Positions 33,131 through 41,365 of a stretch of 64,000 bases of DNA are shown here, piece after piece. Below the pieces are notes generated by a model. That model was not told the origin of the DNA. It worked only from the letters and a program-made list of their open reading frames with translations, and did not search any database. The position numbers and the translations under genes were made by a program. Position 1 is the first letter of the stretch. The number at the start of each line of letters is the position of its first letter. Location of the stretch: NCBI GenBank assembly GCA_002083825.1, contig DAZV01000027.1, forward strand, positions 22,666-86,665, in the 5' to 3' direction. This DNA is from Candidatus Sericytochromatia bacterium S15B-MN24 CBMW_12. GTDB lineage: Bacteria; Cyanobacteriota; Sericytochromatia; S15B-MN24; UBA4093.

Positions 33131-33220
33131 TCCTTATTATTTCTGACTCACCATGGGGCGAGATAAGGAACCTGGGATCAGCAACACCCCCCCCCGCCCC
33201 CCCCATCAAGGGGGGGATTT
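33075..33220. mobile_element. MITE-like structure: DUF559-element ends without the gene
   Basis: The last array unit (CCCCCCTTGATGGGGGG, G-run, GTGTT…GTTCCTTAT at 33129-33137) is followed after about 25 bp by the inverted end: ATAAGGAAC at 33163-33171, AACACCCCCC, then CCCCCCATCAAGGGGGGG to about 33217. Order and spacing match the ends of the DUF559 element at 26.0-26.5 kb. This looks like an internally deleted copy. Confidence 0.5.
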
Positions 33221-33252
33221 AGGGGAAGCTCCCCTTCGGGGATGAGATGGAA

Positions 33253-33288
33253 ACGCCCCCCTTGCCGTTTTACCGGCAAGGGGGGCGT
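33253..33288 (-). terminator. Strong hairpin terminator downstream of the M14 carboxypeptidase gene
   Basis: ACGCCCCCCTTGCCG and its exact complement form a 15-bp perfect stem with a 6-nt loop, 11 bp after the minus-strand stop. On the minus strand it is followed by TTT. It may also stop transcription leaving the repeat array on the plus strand. Confidence 0.65.
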
Positions 33289-33298
33289 GAACTTGGAA

Positions 33299-34825
33299 CT
33301 ACCGGGACCAGACGGCCTCGAAGGGACCCCACTGGCCGTTCGCGCCACGGGCGTGGACCAGGAGCAGCTGCTTCTCGGTCATGACCGAGGGAGGCAGCAT
33401 GCCCGACGCGTTGAGGCCGCTGGCGTTCAGGCGCGTGCCGGTGCCCTCCTTGCCAGGCTTGCCGACGAAGAACTCGACATCGGTGAGCGCGCCGCTCGCG
33501 CTGGCGTTGAACTGGCCGTTCTGGACCTTGACCGTCTTCAGCTCGGGGCCGAAGACGGCCGACGGGTTGTCCGCCAGCTTCAGCATGTAGAGCGAGCCGG
33601 GGCGGTTCTCGTTCCAGAACTGGGGGACCTTGGAGTACGGGGGATCGAAGCCGTCGCCCCAGGTGCCGATCTCGGTGGTGTAGGAGAGGATGCCCAGCTC
33701 GCCGAAGGCCCAGTCGGTGGTGTCGCCGGAGGTGGGGTAGAGGCTGACCGATTGCTTGGGATCGTAGCCGCTGAACTCGCCGAGTTTCTTGCCGATGGCG
33801 GGCAGGCGGTTGTCGGGGGGGGCGACGTTGGTGTGTCCCCAGGGCCAGAGGATCAGGTTCGAGAACGAGTGGTAGGTCATGAGGAAGGACCACTTGCGCT
33901 GGCGAACGAGGTCGCGGACGGCTGCGGTCTCGGGCTCGGAGAAGCCCTCGGCGCCGCGGAAGGTCGCGCCCTTGGGGTTGGTGTCGGCGCCGGGGCCGCC
34001 CCACTTGTAGCCGTAGTTGCGGTTGAGGTCGACGCCGGGGCCGCTGGGCCCATGACCGGGCTGGAGGTTGGTGTAGGAGGAGTTGGTGTTCTTGCGCCAG
34101 TCGGAGCCTTGCTCGGCGAGGGCGTGGCCGTCGGGGTTGACCATGGGAACGAGCCAGATCTCGCGGTTCTCCACGTAGTGGGTGGCCTCGGCGTCCGTGC
34201 CATAACCTTCGAGCAGGTGCTTGGCGAGGTTGAGGACCATCTCGGGGGTGACCAGCTCGCGGGCATGGTGAAGGCCGAGGTAGATCACGCCGGGCTTGGC
34301 GGAGGTGTCGCCCTTGCCGATCTTGAGGACCCAGAGGTCATTGCCCTTGCCGCCCTGCTTCTTTTCCCAGGAGTCGCCGAAGTCTTCGAGGCGGGCGAGA
34401 TTCGGGTAGCGGCTCGCGAGGGCCTTCAGCGCGTCGATCATCTCGGCGTTGCTGTGGTAGCCGGGGTCGAAGCTGTTGTCCAGGCCGGACTTGCCGGGCA
34501 GGTAGGTGACCTCGAGCTTGAGGCGCTTGATGGTCTGGTACTGGCGCTGGGTGATCGAGCCGATGACCCGCTTGCCGTCCACGCCCCAGATGTCCATGCC
34601 GGCTTCGGCGAGCTTGCCGATTTGCGCGGGGCCCGAGGTGGAGACGATGACCGCGGCGTCTTTCTGGCCGTCAGAGAGGCGGGCCGTCAGCTCGGCCTCG
34701 GTTCCCGTCCGCATGCCGCCGTTGGAGGGCGTGCTGAAGCCGCAGCCAGCCACCAGGCTCAGGGCGAGGGCGGCGAGGGCCACCCGGGAGAAACTGCCGG
34801 AGCGCCGCGAAAAACGTTGGGCCAT
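33299..34825 (-). CDS. M14 family zinc carboxypeptidase, lipoprotein
   Basis: The 508-residue protein has a lipoprotein signal (ALAALALSLVAGCG). After an N-terminal prodomain-like region, the M14 catalytic domain shows zinc ligands in GLHHARELVTPEM (HxxE) and TYHSFSNLILWPWG (His), substrate-binding NPDGHALAEQGSDWRKN and GVDLNRNYGYKWGG, and catalytic Glu in SYTTEIGTWGDGFDPPY. It would cleave C-terminal residues from peptides outside the cytoplasm. About 80 extra residues at the C-terminus resemble a small beta domain. AAGGAGG lies 7 bases before the start. A shorter paralogue lies at 62545. Confidence 0.9.
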   Translation of the reverse strand: MAQRFSRRSGSFSRVALAALALSLVAGCGFSTPSNGGMRTGTEAELTARLSDGQKDAAVIVSTSGPAQIGKLAEAGMDIWGVDGKRVIGSITQRQYQTIKRLKLEVTYLPGKSGLDNSFDPGYHSNAEMIDALKALASRYPNLARLEDFGDSWEKKQGGKGNDLWVLKIGKGDTSAKPGVIYLGLHHARELVTPEMVLNLAKHLLEGYGTDAEATHYVENREIWLVPMVNPDGHALAEQGSDWRKNTNSSYTNLQPGHGPSGPGVDLNRNYGYKWGGPGADTNPKGATFRGAEGFSEPETAAVRDLVRQRKWSFLMTYHSFSNLILWPWGHTNVAPPDNRLPAIGKKLGEFSGYDPKQSVSLYPTSGDTTDWAFGELGILSYTTEIGTWGDGFDPPYSKVPQFWNENRPGSLYMLKLADNPSAVFGPELKTVKVQNGQFNASASGALTDVEFFVGKPGKEGTGTRLNASGLNASGMLPPSVMTEKQLLLVHARGANGQWGPFEAVWSR

Positions 34826-34998
34826 GATGTCGCCTCCTTAACTCTCTTAACCAGAGCTTAAGCTTATCCTAAGCCAGGCATAAAAGTAAAGGAGAATTTT
34901 GCCAGACCCCGCTGCGGGCAACGGCCGGGAGCTTTGGCGATCGTGCCGCTGGCGACGGCGGGAAGCCACCGGGTTTCAGCCTAAATTATCCGGGGAAT

Positions 34999-35027
34999 TT
35001 GTGAGCGGGCTTGCGTTGGGATAGAAT
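34999..35027 (+). promoter_or_regulatory. Promoter of moxR
   Basis: TTGTGA (34999-35004), a 17-bp spacer and TAGAAT (35022-35027) form a good sigma-70-type promoter. Transcription would start about 12 bp before the moxR start codon, whose AGGAGG lies at 35036. Confidence 0.6.
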
Positions 35028-35045
35028 GAGCCCATAGGAGGGCGC

Positions 35046-36035
35046 ATGATCGACAACAGCATCCTGGAAGCCAACGAGCGGGTCCGCGGGATTTCCGACC
35101 GCTTCACCACCATTCTCGACGAGATGCGCCACGTGATCGTCGGGCAGTCCCATCTGCTGGATCGCCTGCTGATCGCCTTGTTGGCCGACGGGCACATTCT
35201 CCTGGAAGGCGTACCGGGCCTCGCGAAGACCCTCTCCATCTCGACGCTCTCCCAGGTCCTGGCCGCCGATTTCCGGCGCATCCAGTTCACGCCGGATCTC
35301 TTGCCGGCGGATCTTCTGGGGACCAGCATCTTCGATTCCAAGAAGGGCCGCTTCCAGACGAAGCACGGTCCCATCTTCACCAACTTGCTGCTGGCCGACG
35401 AGATCAACCGCGCTCCGGCCAAGGTCCAGTCGGCTCTCCTGGAGGCCATGCAGGAGCGCCAGGTGACCATCGGGGGCGAAACCAAGGATCTGCCTCAGCC
35501 CTTCCTGGTGCTGGCGACCCAGAATCCGATCGATCAGGAGGGGACCTATCCGCTCCCCGAGGCGCAACTCGATCGCTTCATGTTCAAGGTGAAGGTGGGG
35601 TATCCCACCAAGTCCGAGGAGCTCGAGATCATCGAGCGCATGACGGCTCCCAAGCCCATCCTCAAGCAGGTCGCCGACATGGCCCTGGTCAAGGAGGCCC
35701 GCGAGGTCGTGGCCAGGATCCATGTCTCCGAGAAGATCAAGCGCTACATCGTCGACATCGTCTTCGCCACCCGTCAGCCCAAGGATTCCGGGCTCGACCA
35801 TCTCACGGCGCTGATCGCGTACGGAGCGAGTCCTCGCGCGAGCATCTACCTGACGCTCGCCGCCAAGGCGCATGCCTTTCTCAAGAAACGCGCCTACGTC
35901 ATGCCCGAGGACATCAAGGCGGTGGTGCCGGACATCCTGCGCCACCGGATTCTGCTCTCTTACGAGGCGGAGGCCGAGGAGGTATCCGTGGACGACGTCA
36001 TCCGCCGGATTCTCGCGGGGATCAAGGTTCCCTAG
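35046..36035 (+). CDS. moxR: MoxR family AAA+ ATPase
   Basis: The 329-residue AAA_3-type ATPase shows Walker A LEGVPGLAKTLSISTLS, the insert motif RIQFTPDLLPADLLGTSIFD, Walker B LLLADEINRAPAKVQSALLE, and LATQNPIDQEGTYPLPEAQL with DRFMFKV. MoxR proteins act as chaperones with DUF58/VWA proteins. Here the DUF58 gene is 2 kb downstream, separated by motA-motB on the other strand, which is unusual. The stop codon lies in the dispersed 65-bp repeat. AGGAGG and a promoter precede the gene. Confidence 0.93.
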   Translation: MIDNSILEANERVRGISDRFTTILDEMRHVIVGQSHLLDRLLIALLADGHILLEGVPGLAKTLSISTLSQVLAADFRRIQFTPDLLPADLLGTSIFDSKKGRFQTKHGPIFTNLLLADEINRAPAKVQSALLEAMQERQVTIGGETKDLPQPFLVLATQNPIDQEGTYPLPEAQLDRFMFKVKVGYPTKSEELEIIERMTAPKPILKQVADMALVKEAREVVARIHVSEKIKRYIVDIVFATRQPKDSGLDHLTALIAYGASPRASIYLTLAAKAHAFLKKRAYVMPEDIKAVVPDILRHRILLSYEAEAEEVSVDDVIRRILAGIKVP

Positions 36036-36096
36036 CGCCTGCGGCTGTTTGGTAAGACAGCGAGAGAGAACGCCGTGACGAGCTTTGCTCTAGTGA
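36031..36096. repeat. Dispersed 65-bp repeat, copy 2, between moxR and motB
   Basis: CCTAGCGCCTGCGGCTGTTT … GAGCTTTGCTCTAGTGAA matches copy 1 at 12781. The left end contains the moxR stop codon (TAG, 36033-36035). The right end contains the motB stop codon on the other strand (36090-36092). Internal GCTGT…ACAGC and GAGC-TTT-GCTC hairpins could end transcription from both sides. Confidence 0.75.
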
Positions 36097-36941
36097 ACCT
36101 CGAACTCCGGACTGAACGAAGGGCTGTTTCCACCAGGAGCCGTCGAGGCTCGGGGCGTCGGGGCCGTGACCGGCAGGCCGATGGGGGCCCCGATGGGGGC
36201 TTTCGGGCCGAGGTCGACCTTCCCGTCGCTCTTGTGCGGTTTGAGAAGCAACGTGATCCGACGATTCTCCTCGGCCATCGGCCGCTGGGGATCGAAGAGA
36301 TCCCGGTCGGCATAGCCCCGCACTCCGGCGATTCGCTTGGAGGGAAAGCCGCCGATTTCGAGCAGCTGGCGGACGCGATCGGCTCGCGCCGTCGAGAGGG
36401 TCCAGTTGGAGCCGTTGCCCTGGAAGGGGCGAGCATCCGTGTGTCCCCCGATCACCAGATCGTTGGGCAGTCGCTTCAACAACTGGGCCATTTCCCCCAG
36501 GAGCTGCTGGGAGCGCGGGATGGGCTCGTAGGAACCCAGGGGGAAGAGCACCTGGGCCTGATGCTCGACCAGCGAGATCTCGACGCCTTCCGGGGTGACG
36601 CGGAGCTCCACCTGATCCATGAACTGCGGCATTTGGTTCTCGAAGAAGCTTTCGAGGGCTTCCTTGTACGCTTCCTGGCTCTTGGGCAGCAGGAGGGGTT
36701 CGAAGGTGAGATCGCCGTCGCTGGCCCCGGCAGCGATGACGCCCTCGCCGCTCTGCCCGCCGCTGATGGTCAGCGGGTCCCGGAAGTACTCGGCCAGGCC
36801 CTTGCGTTTCTCGGCAGGCACCAGGTTGATCAGCCAGAGAATCAAGAAGAGCGCCATCATCGAGGTGACGAAGTCGGCGTAGGCGACCTTCCATGCTCCG
36901 CCGTGGTGGCCGCCGTGACCCCCGCGTTTTCTGCGTGCCAT
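36090..36941 (-). CDS. motB: Flagellar motor stator protein MotB
   Basis: MotB anchors the stator to peptidoglycan and carries the proton-binding aspartate. The 283-residue product has a basic, glycine-rich N-terminus, then one membrane helix YADFVTSMMALFLILWLINL with the key Asp23. A plug/linker follows, and an OmpA-like C-terminal domain (LVIGGHTDARPF, STARADRVRQLLEIGGFPSK, RVRGYADRD-type region, NRRITLLL). The last 40 residues are proline-rich. The gene overlaps the motA stop by one base. Its stop codon is supplied by a dispersed repeat. Confidence 0.93.
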   Translation of the reverse strand: MARRKRGGHGGHHGGAWKVAYADFVTSMMALFLILWLINLVPAEKRKGLAEYFRDPLTISGGQSGEGVIAAGASDGDLTFEPLLLPKSQEAYKEALESFFENQMPQFMDQVELRVTPEGVEISLVEHQAQVLFPLGSYEPIPRSQQLLGEMAQLLKRLPNDLVIGGHTDARPFQGNGSNWTLSTARADRVRQLLEIGGFPSKRIAGVRGYADRDLFDPQRPMAEENRRITLLLKPHKSDGKVDLGPKAPIGAPIGLPVTAPTPRASTAPGGNSPSFSPEFEVH

Positions 36942-37825
36942 TACTTCGCTGCCACACCCGGTGCGGGCGATGGCACGTTGCCCTCGAGAATGCTCTCCAG
37001 CTCGGCCGAGGTGGGACGGGTATGGCTGAACACCGCGTTACGGGCGATTTCGAGCGCCAGCGACGGGGGCGAACCCGAGAGCGAGACCAGGACGGCCTCC
37101 CGGATCACGTAGAGGTAGCGCTCTTCGTCCTTCTTGCGCGCCTCGAGGGCGGCCGCGATGGGCTGGATCAGGCCGTAGGATAGCAGCAAGCCGAGGAAGG
37201 TTCCGACGAGGGCCGCGGCGATCTTGTGGCCGAGGATCGCCACGGGGGCGTCGAGGGCGCCGAGCGCGATGATGATGCCGAGGACGGCGGCCACGATGCC
37301 GAGGCCGGGGAGGGCGTCGCCGACCTTCGTGAGGGCTCCGACCTCCATGGCCGTCTCTTCGTGGTGGGCTTCGAGGTTGATGTCCATGGCCGCCTCCACC
37401 TGAGAGATCTCGCCGCCGTAGCTCACGGACAGCTTGATGGAATCCGTGAGGAAGGCCATGGCGTGGTGGTTGTGCAAGAGGCCCGGGTAGGCCTTGAAGA
37501 GTTCGGAGTTCTCGGGATCGGCGAGGTCTCCCTCGATCGACAGCAGGCCCTCGCGCCGCATCTTGTTGAAGAGGGCGAAGAGCGCCATGAAGAGTTCGTC
37601 GAAGGCCGGCCGGCCGTAGGGATTCTTGCCCATGAGCTTGACGAGATCCTTGGAAAGGACCTTCAGGATCTCCGGGGGGGTACCGGCCAGGAAGGCGCCG
37701 CCGGCGGCGCCGCCGATGATGAGGTACTCGGGAATGATGATGAGGACGAGAAGATCTCCGCCCTCCATCAAGTAACCACCGAATACCGAGATGAAAACGA
37801 CGAGTAAGCCAATAATTAGCAGCAT
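36941..37825 (-). CDS. motA: Flagellar motor stator protein MotA
   Basis: MotA forms the proton channel with MotB and presses on the rotor. The 294-residue product shows the N-terminal membrane helix pair (MLLIIGLLVVFISVFGGYLM, LIIIPEYLIIGGAAGGAFLA), a cytoplasmic domain with charged residues that contact FliG, and the late helix pair VGDALPGLGIVAAVLGIIIA and KIAAALVGTFLGLLLSYGLI. This is the standard MotA pattern. The usual partner motB follows. It is transcribed away from the DUF58 gene. Confidence 0.94.
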   Translation of the reverse strand: MLLIIGLLVVFISVFGGYLMEGGDLLVLIIIPEYLIIGGAAGGAFLAGTPPEILKVLSKDLVKLMGKNPYGRPAFDELFMALFALFNKMRREGLLSIEGDLADPENSELFKAYPGLLHNHHAMAFLTDSIKLSVSYGGEISQVEAAMDINLEAHHEETAMEVGALTKVGDALPGLGIVAAVLGIIIALGALDAPVAILGHKIAAALVGTFLGLLLSYGLIQPIAAALEARKKDEERYLYVIREAVLVSLSGSPPSLALEIARNAVFSHTRPTSAELESILEGNVPSPAPGVAAK

Positions 37826-37986
37826 GGAACCTCACCGCAGGGTTGGAGGAGTTCTGGTCATCTATTCCCTGCTAGGCTCGAATTTACACGGCTTCGGTCC
37901 ATGTTTACAATCATTCATCCGCATGCCTGATCACGGGGGGCTCGGTCGGGTCCCCGGGGGAGGCGGGTTTCGGGTATGCTAGATCC

Positions 37987-38946
37987 ATGCTGCGTCTGAG
38001 AAAACCCCGCCCAAAACCGGAGCCCCCGCGCGATGTCCCCGCCAAGGACGCGGGCGACATGCAGAGTCTCGCCAAGCGGATTCGGCGGCTCGAGGTCAAG
38101 ACCACCCGCCTGGTCAGCAATATCTTCGGCGGGGAGTACCGCTCCGTCTTCAAGGGGCGGGGAATCGACTTCGACGAGGTGCGCGAGTACGAGGAAGGCG
38201 ACGACGTCCGGTTGATCGACTGGAACGTGACGGCCCGCATGGACCGGCTCTTCGTCAAGAAGTACGTCGAGGAGCGGGAGTTGACCCTGATGCTTCTGGT
38301 CGACGTCTCGGCGAGCCTGGATTTCGGGTCGGTCGATCGGCTCAAGCGGGAGCTCGCCGCGGAGTTCGCGGCCGCGATTGCCCTTTCCGCCCTCCAGAAC
38401 GGCGATCGCGTCGGGCTGTATCTTTTCAGCGATCGCCCCGAGCGCTTCTACCCCGCCAAGCGCGGACGCCCCCACGTCCTCAAGCTGATCCGGGAGTTGC
38501 TGGCCCAGCAGTCGAGCGGCAGGACGTCTTATCCCCTGTCGCTCGACTACTTCCAGAAGGTCGTCAAGCATCGCTCGGTGATCTTTCTGCTTTCGGACTT
38601 TCTCTCGCTCGACTTCGAGGCGCCGCTCAAGGGGCTCTGCGCCAAGCACGACGTGATCGCCGTGACGCTCATGGACCCCCGCGAGCGGGAACTTCCGGAC
38701 GTCGGCTTCATCGAGGTGGTCGATCCCGAGTCGGGGGAGGCCATGATCATCGACACCGGGGATTCCCGGGTTCGAGACGGCTACGCCGGGCGGGCCCGAG
38801 AGCTCGCCGACAAACGCTCGGCTATCTTTCGTTCGCTCGGAGTCGATGAGCTGATGCTCCGGACCGATCAGTCGTACATCAAGCCCTTGGCCCAGTTCTT
38901 CGAGCGCCGGGCGCGGCGTCAGGTCCGGCGCCGGAGGGCGACATGA
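37987..38946 (+). CDS. DUF58 domain-containing protein
   Basis: The 319-residue protein has the DUF58 core GEYRSVFKGRGIDFDEVREY followed by GDDVRLIDWNVTARMDRLFV, then a VWA-like domain with the partial MIDAS motif LLVDVSASLDFGS. DUF58 proteins work with MoxR ATPases, probably in envelope or stress functions. A TATGCT lies 6 bases before the ATG, so the message could be leaderless; no Shine-Dalgarno was seen. Its stop overlaps the next gene (ATGA). Confidence 0.9.
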   Translation: MLRLRKPRPKPEPPRDVPAKDAGDMQSLAKRIRRLEVKTTRLVSNIFGGEYRSVFKGRGIDFDEVREYEEGDDVRLIDWNVTARMDRLFVKKYVEERELTLMLLVDVSASLDFGSVDRLKRELAAEFAAAIALSALQNGDRVGLYLFSDRPERFYPAKRGRPHVLKLIRELLAQQSSGRTSYPLSLDYFQKVVKHRSVIFLLSDFLSLDFEAPLKGLCAKHDVIAVTLMDPRERELPDVGFIEVVDPESGEAMIIDTGDSRVRDGYAGRARELADKRSAIFRSLGVDELMLRTDQSYIKPLAQFFERRARRQVRRRRAT

Positions 38947-40685
38947 GGCGGATCTTGCTGCTCGGGACAGCCTTGCTGGCGCTCGGACTGCCGCTATCGG
39001 CGCTGTCGGCGGTGGCCCAGCAGCTGCCGGCGCCGCCGGAAGACGACTGCGGCTGCGATCCTCCGGCCGCCAAGCGCTCCTCTCTTCAAGGGGGGGCGGA
39101 GACCGTGCAGCTGGGCCAGCCCGAAGGCCGGGTGCCGGCCACGATGGTCGTGGAGCGCGATGGTGCAATCCTGCGCCTGGAAGCCGACACGATCGCGGGC
39201 ATGCTCGACGACGGCCCCCTGGAAGCCCAGGGCGGGGTGGTGGCGACTTACGGGGATCTGAGGCTGCAAGCGGATTGGCTGCGCTTCGATCGCCTGACCG
39301 GAGAAGGGCTCGCATCGGGCTCGGTGAGCCTGAGCCGTCCGCCTCATCGGCTCCTGGCGGAGTCGCTCGTCTTCGACCTGGACGCGGGGACGGCGGAGGC
39401 CTCGCGCTGGCGCGGCTGGATCGAAGGCCAGGTGCAGGCGGAGGGGCGCTTGCTCACGATGAACGCCTCGCGCTCGGTGGCTTACGACGTCTCGCTGAGC
39501 CCCTGTCTCGCCGAGGATCCGGGTTACCGCTTCGACTTCGCCGAGCTGGAATGGGTTTCCCTGCCGGGTGGCGACAGCTTATCGGGGTGGAACTCGATTC
39601 TGCGCTTGAGCGGCCTGCCGGTCTTCTGGCTACCCTACTTTCAGACCACATTCTCCGGGGGGGGGGGCGAGGCCAAGGGGCCCAAGATTCGCCACCGGCT
39701 TCGGGGGGGGTACGACGGCTTCGACGGGTTTTACCTGACCACGTCGGGCGACTACGAGCTCGCGCCCGGCTGGACCGGCAACGTGCCCATCCGGGCGACC
39801 GCCCAGCGGGGCGTCACGCTGGGAATCGAGCAGCGGCTGCCGCTGGAGGTTGCCGAGGGGCGTCTCGACGCGTTCTACACGACCCCGTTCCCCGGAAACG
39901 TGCAGGACTTCCTTCCGGGGCCCCGCGTCAACCTTTCGTTCTTGCGGGACCTTCCCGGCGGCTCGGGGGGACTGAGCATGGGCTACCGGGTGGACGTGGG
40001 CAATCCGTTCCGGATCGGTCCCACCCCTTTTCTCAGCAGCCGGCCGGTATCGCGGTTTCCCGAGTTCTCTTACGCCGGTATCTCGCGCCAGGCGGGGCCG
40101 CTTCGCTGGTCTCCGTCGGCGCGCCTGGGCTACCTCGTCGAGGAAGGGGGGGCGTCTTCGCCCCTGGCGGAGCTGGCCTTGGGCGGCGGGGGGCCGGAAT
40201 TCTGGTTGCCGGGTGGGATTCGCGTGGGGACGTTCGGATCGCTGAGGGGGAACGCCTATCGCGAGCTTTCTGGCGCGGAGCGTGCCGCGGGCGGGGGGTT
40301 CCTGGGGCGGATGGCCCGGGGCGTCGGTCAGGCGGGGCTATCGGCCTCCACCGAGTTATGGGGATTTCAGCTGGGAGGCTCGGCGGAGCTGGTGCGGGTG
40401 GTCTCGGGGACGCCCAACAGCCCGGTGGGCACGCCTTTCGCTCATGACGCGATCGCCTCTCAGGATCGGCTGTCGGGAGGCGCCCGCCGCCATCTCTACG
40501 GTCCTCTGAGCGGGGCGGCGAGCGCCGTTCTGGCGCAGCCCCACGATGCCCGAGGGAGCCTCGGCTGGGTCACCTCGGACGTCGGGCTGAGCCTGAGCTA
40601 CGAGGTCAACTGCGTGGGCGTTCACTTCAACTACCAGCCTCTGATCAAGGGCTGGAGCTTCTCGTACGTCGTGACGAGCTTCTAG
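38943..40685 (+). CDS. LptD/OstA-like outer-membrane protein
   Basis: The 580-residue protein has a signal peptide (LLLGTALLALGLPLSALSAVAQ). An OstA/LptA-like segment follows at about 75-160 (AILRLEADTIAGMLDDGPLE, RLQADWLRFDRLTGEGLASG). The motif LPVFWLPYFQTTF is typical of LptD, and the remainder is strand-rich, ending in an aromatic SF as outer-membrane barrels do. LptD inserts lipopolysaccharide into the outer membrane. At 580 residues this is shorter than proteobacterial LptD and may be a diverged relative. It overlaps the DUF58 stop by 4 bp. Confidence 0.75.
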   Translation: MRRILLLGTALLALGLPLSALSAVAQQLPAPPEDDCGCDPPAAKRSSLQGGAETVQLGQPEGRVPATMVVERDGAILRLEADTIAGMLDDGPLEAQGGVVATYGDLRLQADWLRFDRLTGEGLASGSVSLSRPPHRLLAESLVFDLDAGTAEASRWRGWIEGQVQAEGRLLTMNASRSVAYDVSLSPCLAEDPGYRFDFAELEWVSLPGGDSLSGWNSILRLSGLPVFWLPYFQTTFSGGGGEAKGPKIRHRLRGGYDGFDGFYLTTSGDYELAPGWTGNVPIRATAQRGVTLGIEQRLPLEVAEGRLDAFYTTPFPGNVQDFLPGPRVNLSFLRDLPGGSGGLSMGYRVDVGNPFRIGPTPFLSSRPVSRFPEFSYAGISRQAGPLRWSPSARLGYLVEEGGASSPLAELALGGGGPEFWLPGGIRVGTFGSLRGNAYRELSGAERAAGGGFLGRMARGVGQAGLSASTELWGFQLGGSAELVRVVSGTPNSPVGTPFAHDAIASQDRLSGGARRHLYGPLSGAASAVLAQPHDARGSLGWVTSDVGLSLSYEVNCVGVHFNYQPLIKGWSFSYVVTSF

Positions 40686-40752
40686 GAGCCGACGACCCAA
40701 GCTGGTCTGCTGCTTACGCGCGCCGAATCTCCTAGGATGGGAGGGTTTCCTC

Positions 40753-41064
40753 ATGAGCAAAAGGAGGGCATCGATGGATCGCGATCGCATGGACGCCTCG
40801 AAGGAAGCGTCCCGGGAGGCCTCGTTGAGCGCGGATTCGAACGCGGACAGGCCCCAGGATGTCGGGGTGAGCACGGTTCTCGACGCGGTGGAGGGTTGCG
40901 CCTTCCCCGTGAAGCGGGAGGAGCTGATCGCCGCGCGCGGCGAGCGGGACATCGAGCTGAGGGGGGGCTCGCGCGAGAAGCTGAGGGTCGTGCTCTTGAG
41001 GTCGGATGCCGAGGAGTTCCTTTCGGTGACCGATCTGGTCCAGAAAATCTCGGGATTGGCATAA
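40753..41064 (+). CDS. Small DUF2795-like protein
   Basis: The 103-residue product has a charged, met/ser-rich N-terminus and a small domain STVLDAVEGCAFPVKREELI followed by RVVLLRSDAEEFLSVTDLVQ. This resembles DUF2795 proteins (…AL.G.DFP..K.EL...A), whose role is unknown. ATG 40753 has GGGAGGG 7 bases upstream. ATG 40774 has AGGAGGG 5 bases upstream and would give 96 residues; both are credible. No membrane segment. Confidence 0.5.
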   Translation: MSKRRASMDRDRMDASKEASREASLSADSNADRPQDVGVSTVLDAVEGCAFPVKREELIAARGERDIELRGGSREKLRVVLLRSDAEEFLSVTDLVQKISGLA

Positions 41065-41365
41065 ACAAGCGGTCTGCGCGCTACGCTCGGCCCGCTCCGG
41101 GGTAGAATAGAGTGAGCGCCTAACGGAAGCCTGTCTCAGCGCCAACCCGGCAGTAGCTGTGTACCCGGCATGAGCTGCAAACTCGGCGTCAGCCGCGTAT
41201 CTGGTTAGCCGCATATCTGCCATGAGCCGCATGGCGTATCGGGCATTCGCCGCTGATGACGGGCATGATCCGCTTGTGGCATGGTAGGCGCCGCGGCGCC
41301 GGCGGCCACCATGCGACGGTTTCCGTTGGATGCCTGGAGGACGACCCTTTTGGGAGCGTGGCCAC
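41065..41365. other. Intergenic region before fliH
   Basis: About 300 bp without a recognisable gene. A TAGAAT at 41103-41108 is a possible −10 for fliHI. Degenerate AGCCGC(G/A)TATCTG and CATGAGC(T/C)GCA units recur between 41165 and 41250. GGCGCCGCGGCGCC at 41287-41300 is a perfect 14-bp palindrome. Confidence 0.5.

Noticed and set aside
37826..37986. Sigma-28 promoter for motA
   Set aside because: A TAAA…GCCG pair is present on the minus strand but the spacing is about 11 bp instead of 15, and the −10 does not match GCCGATAA.
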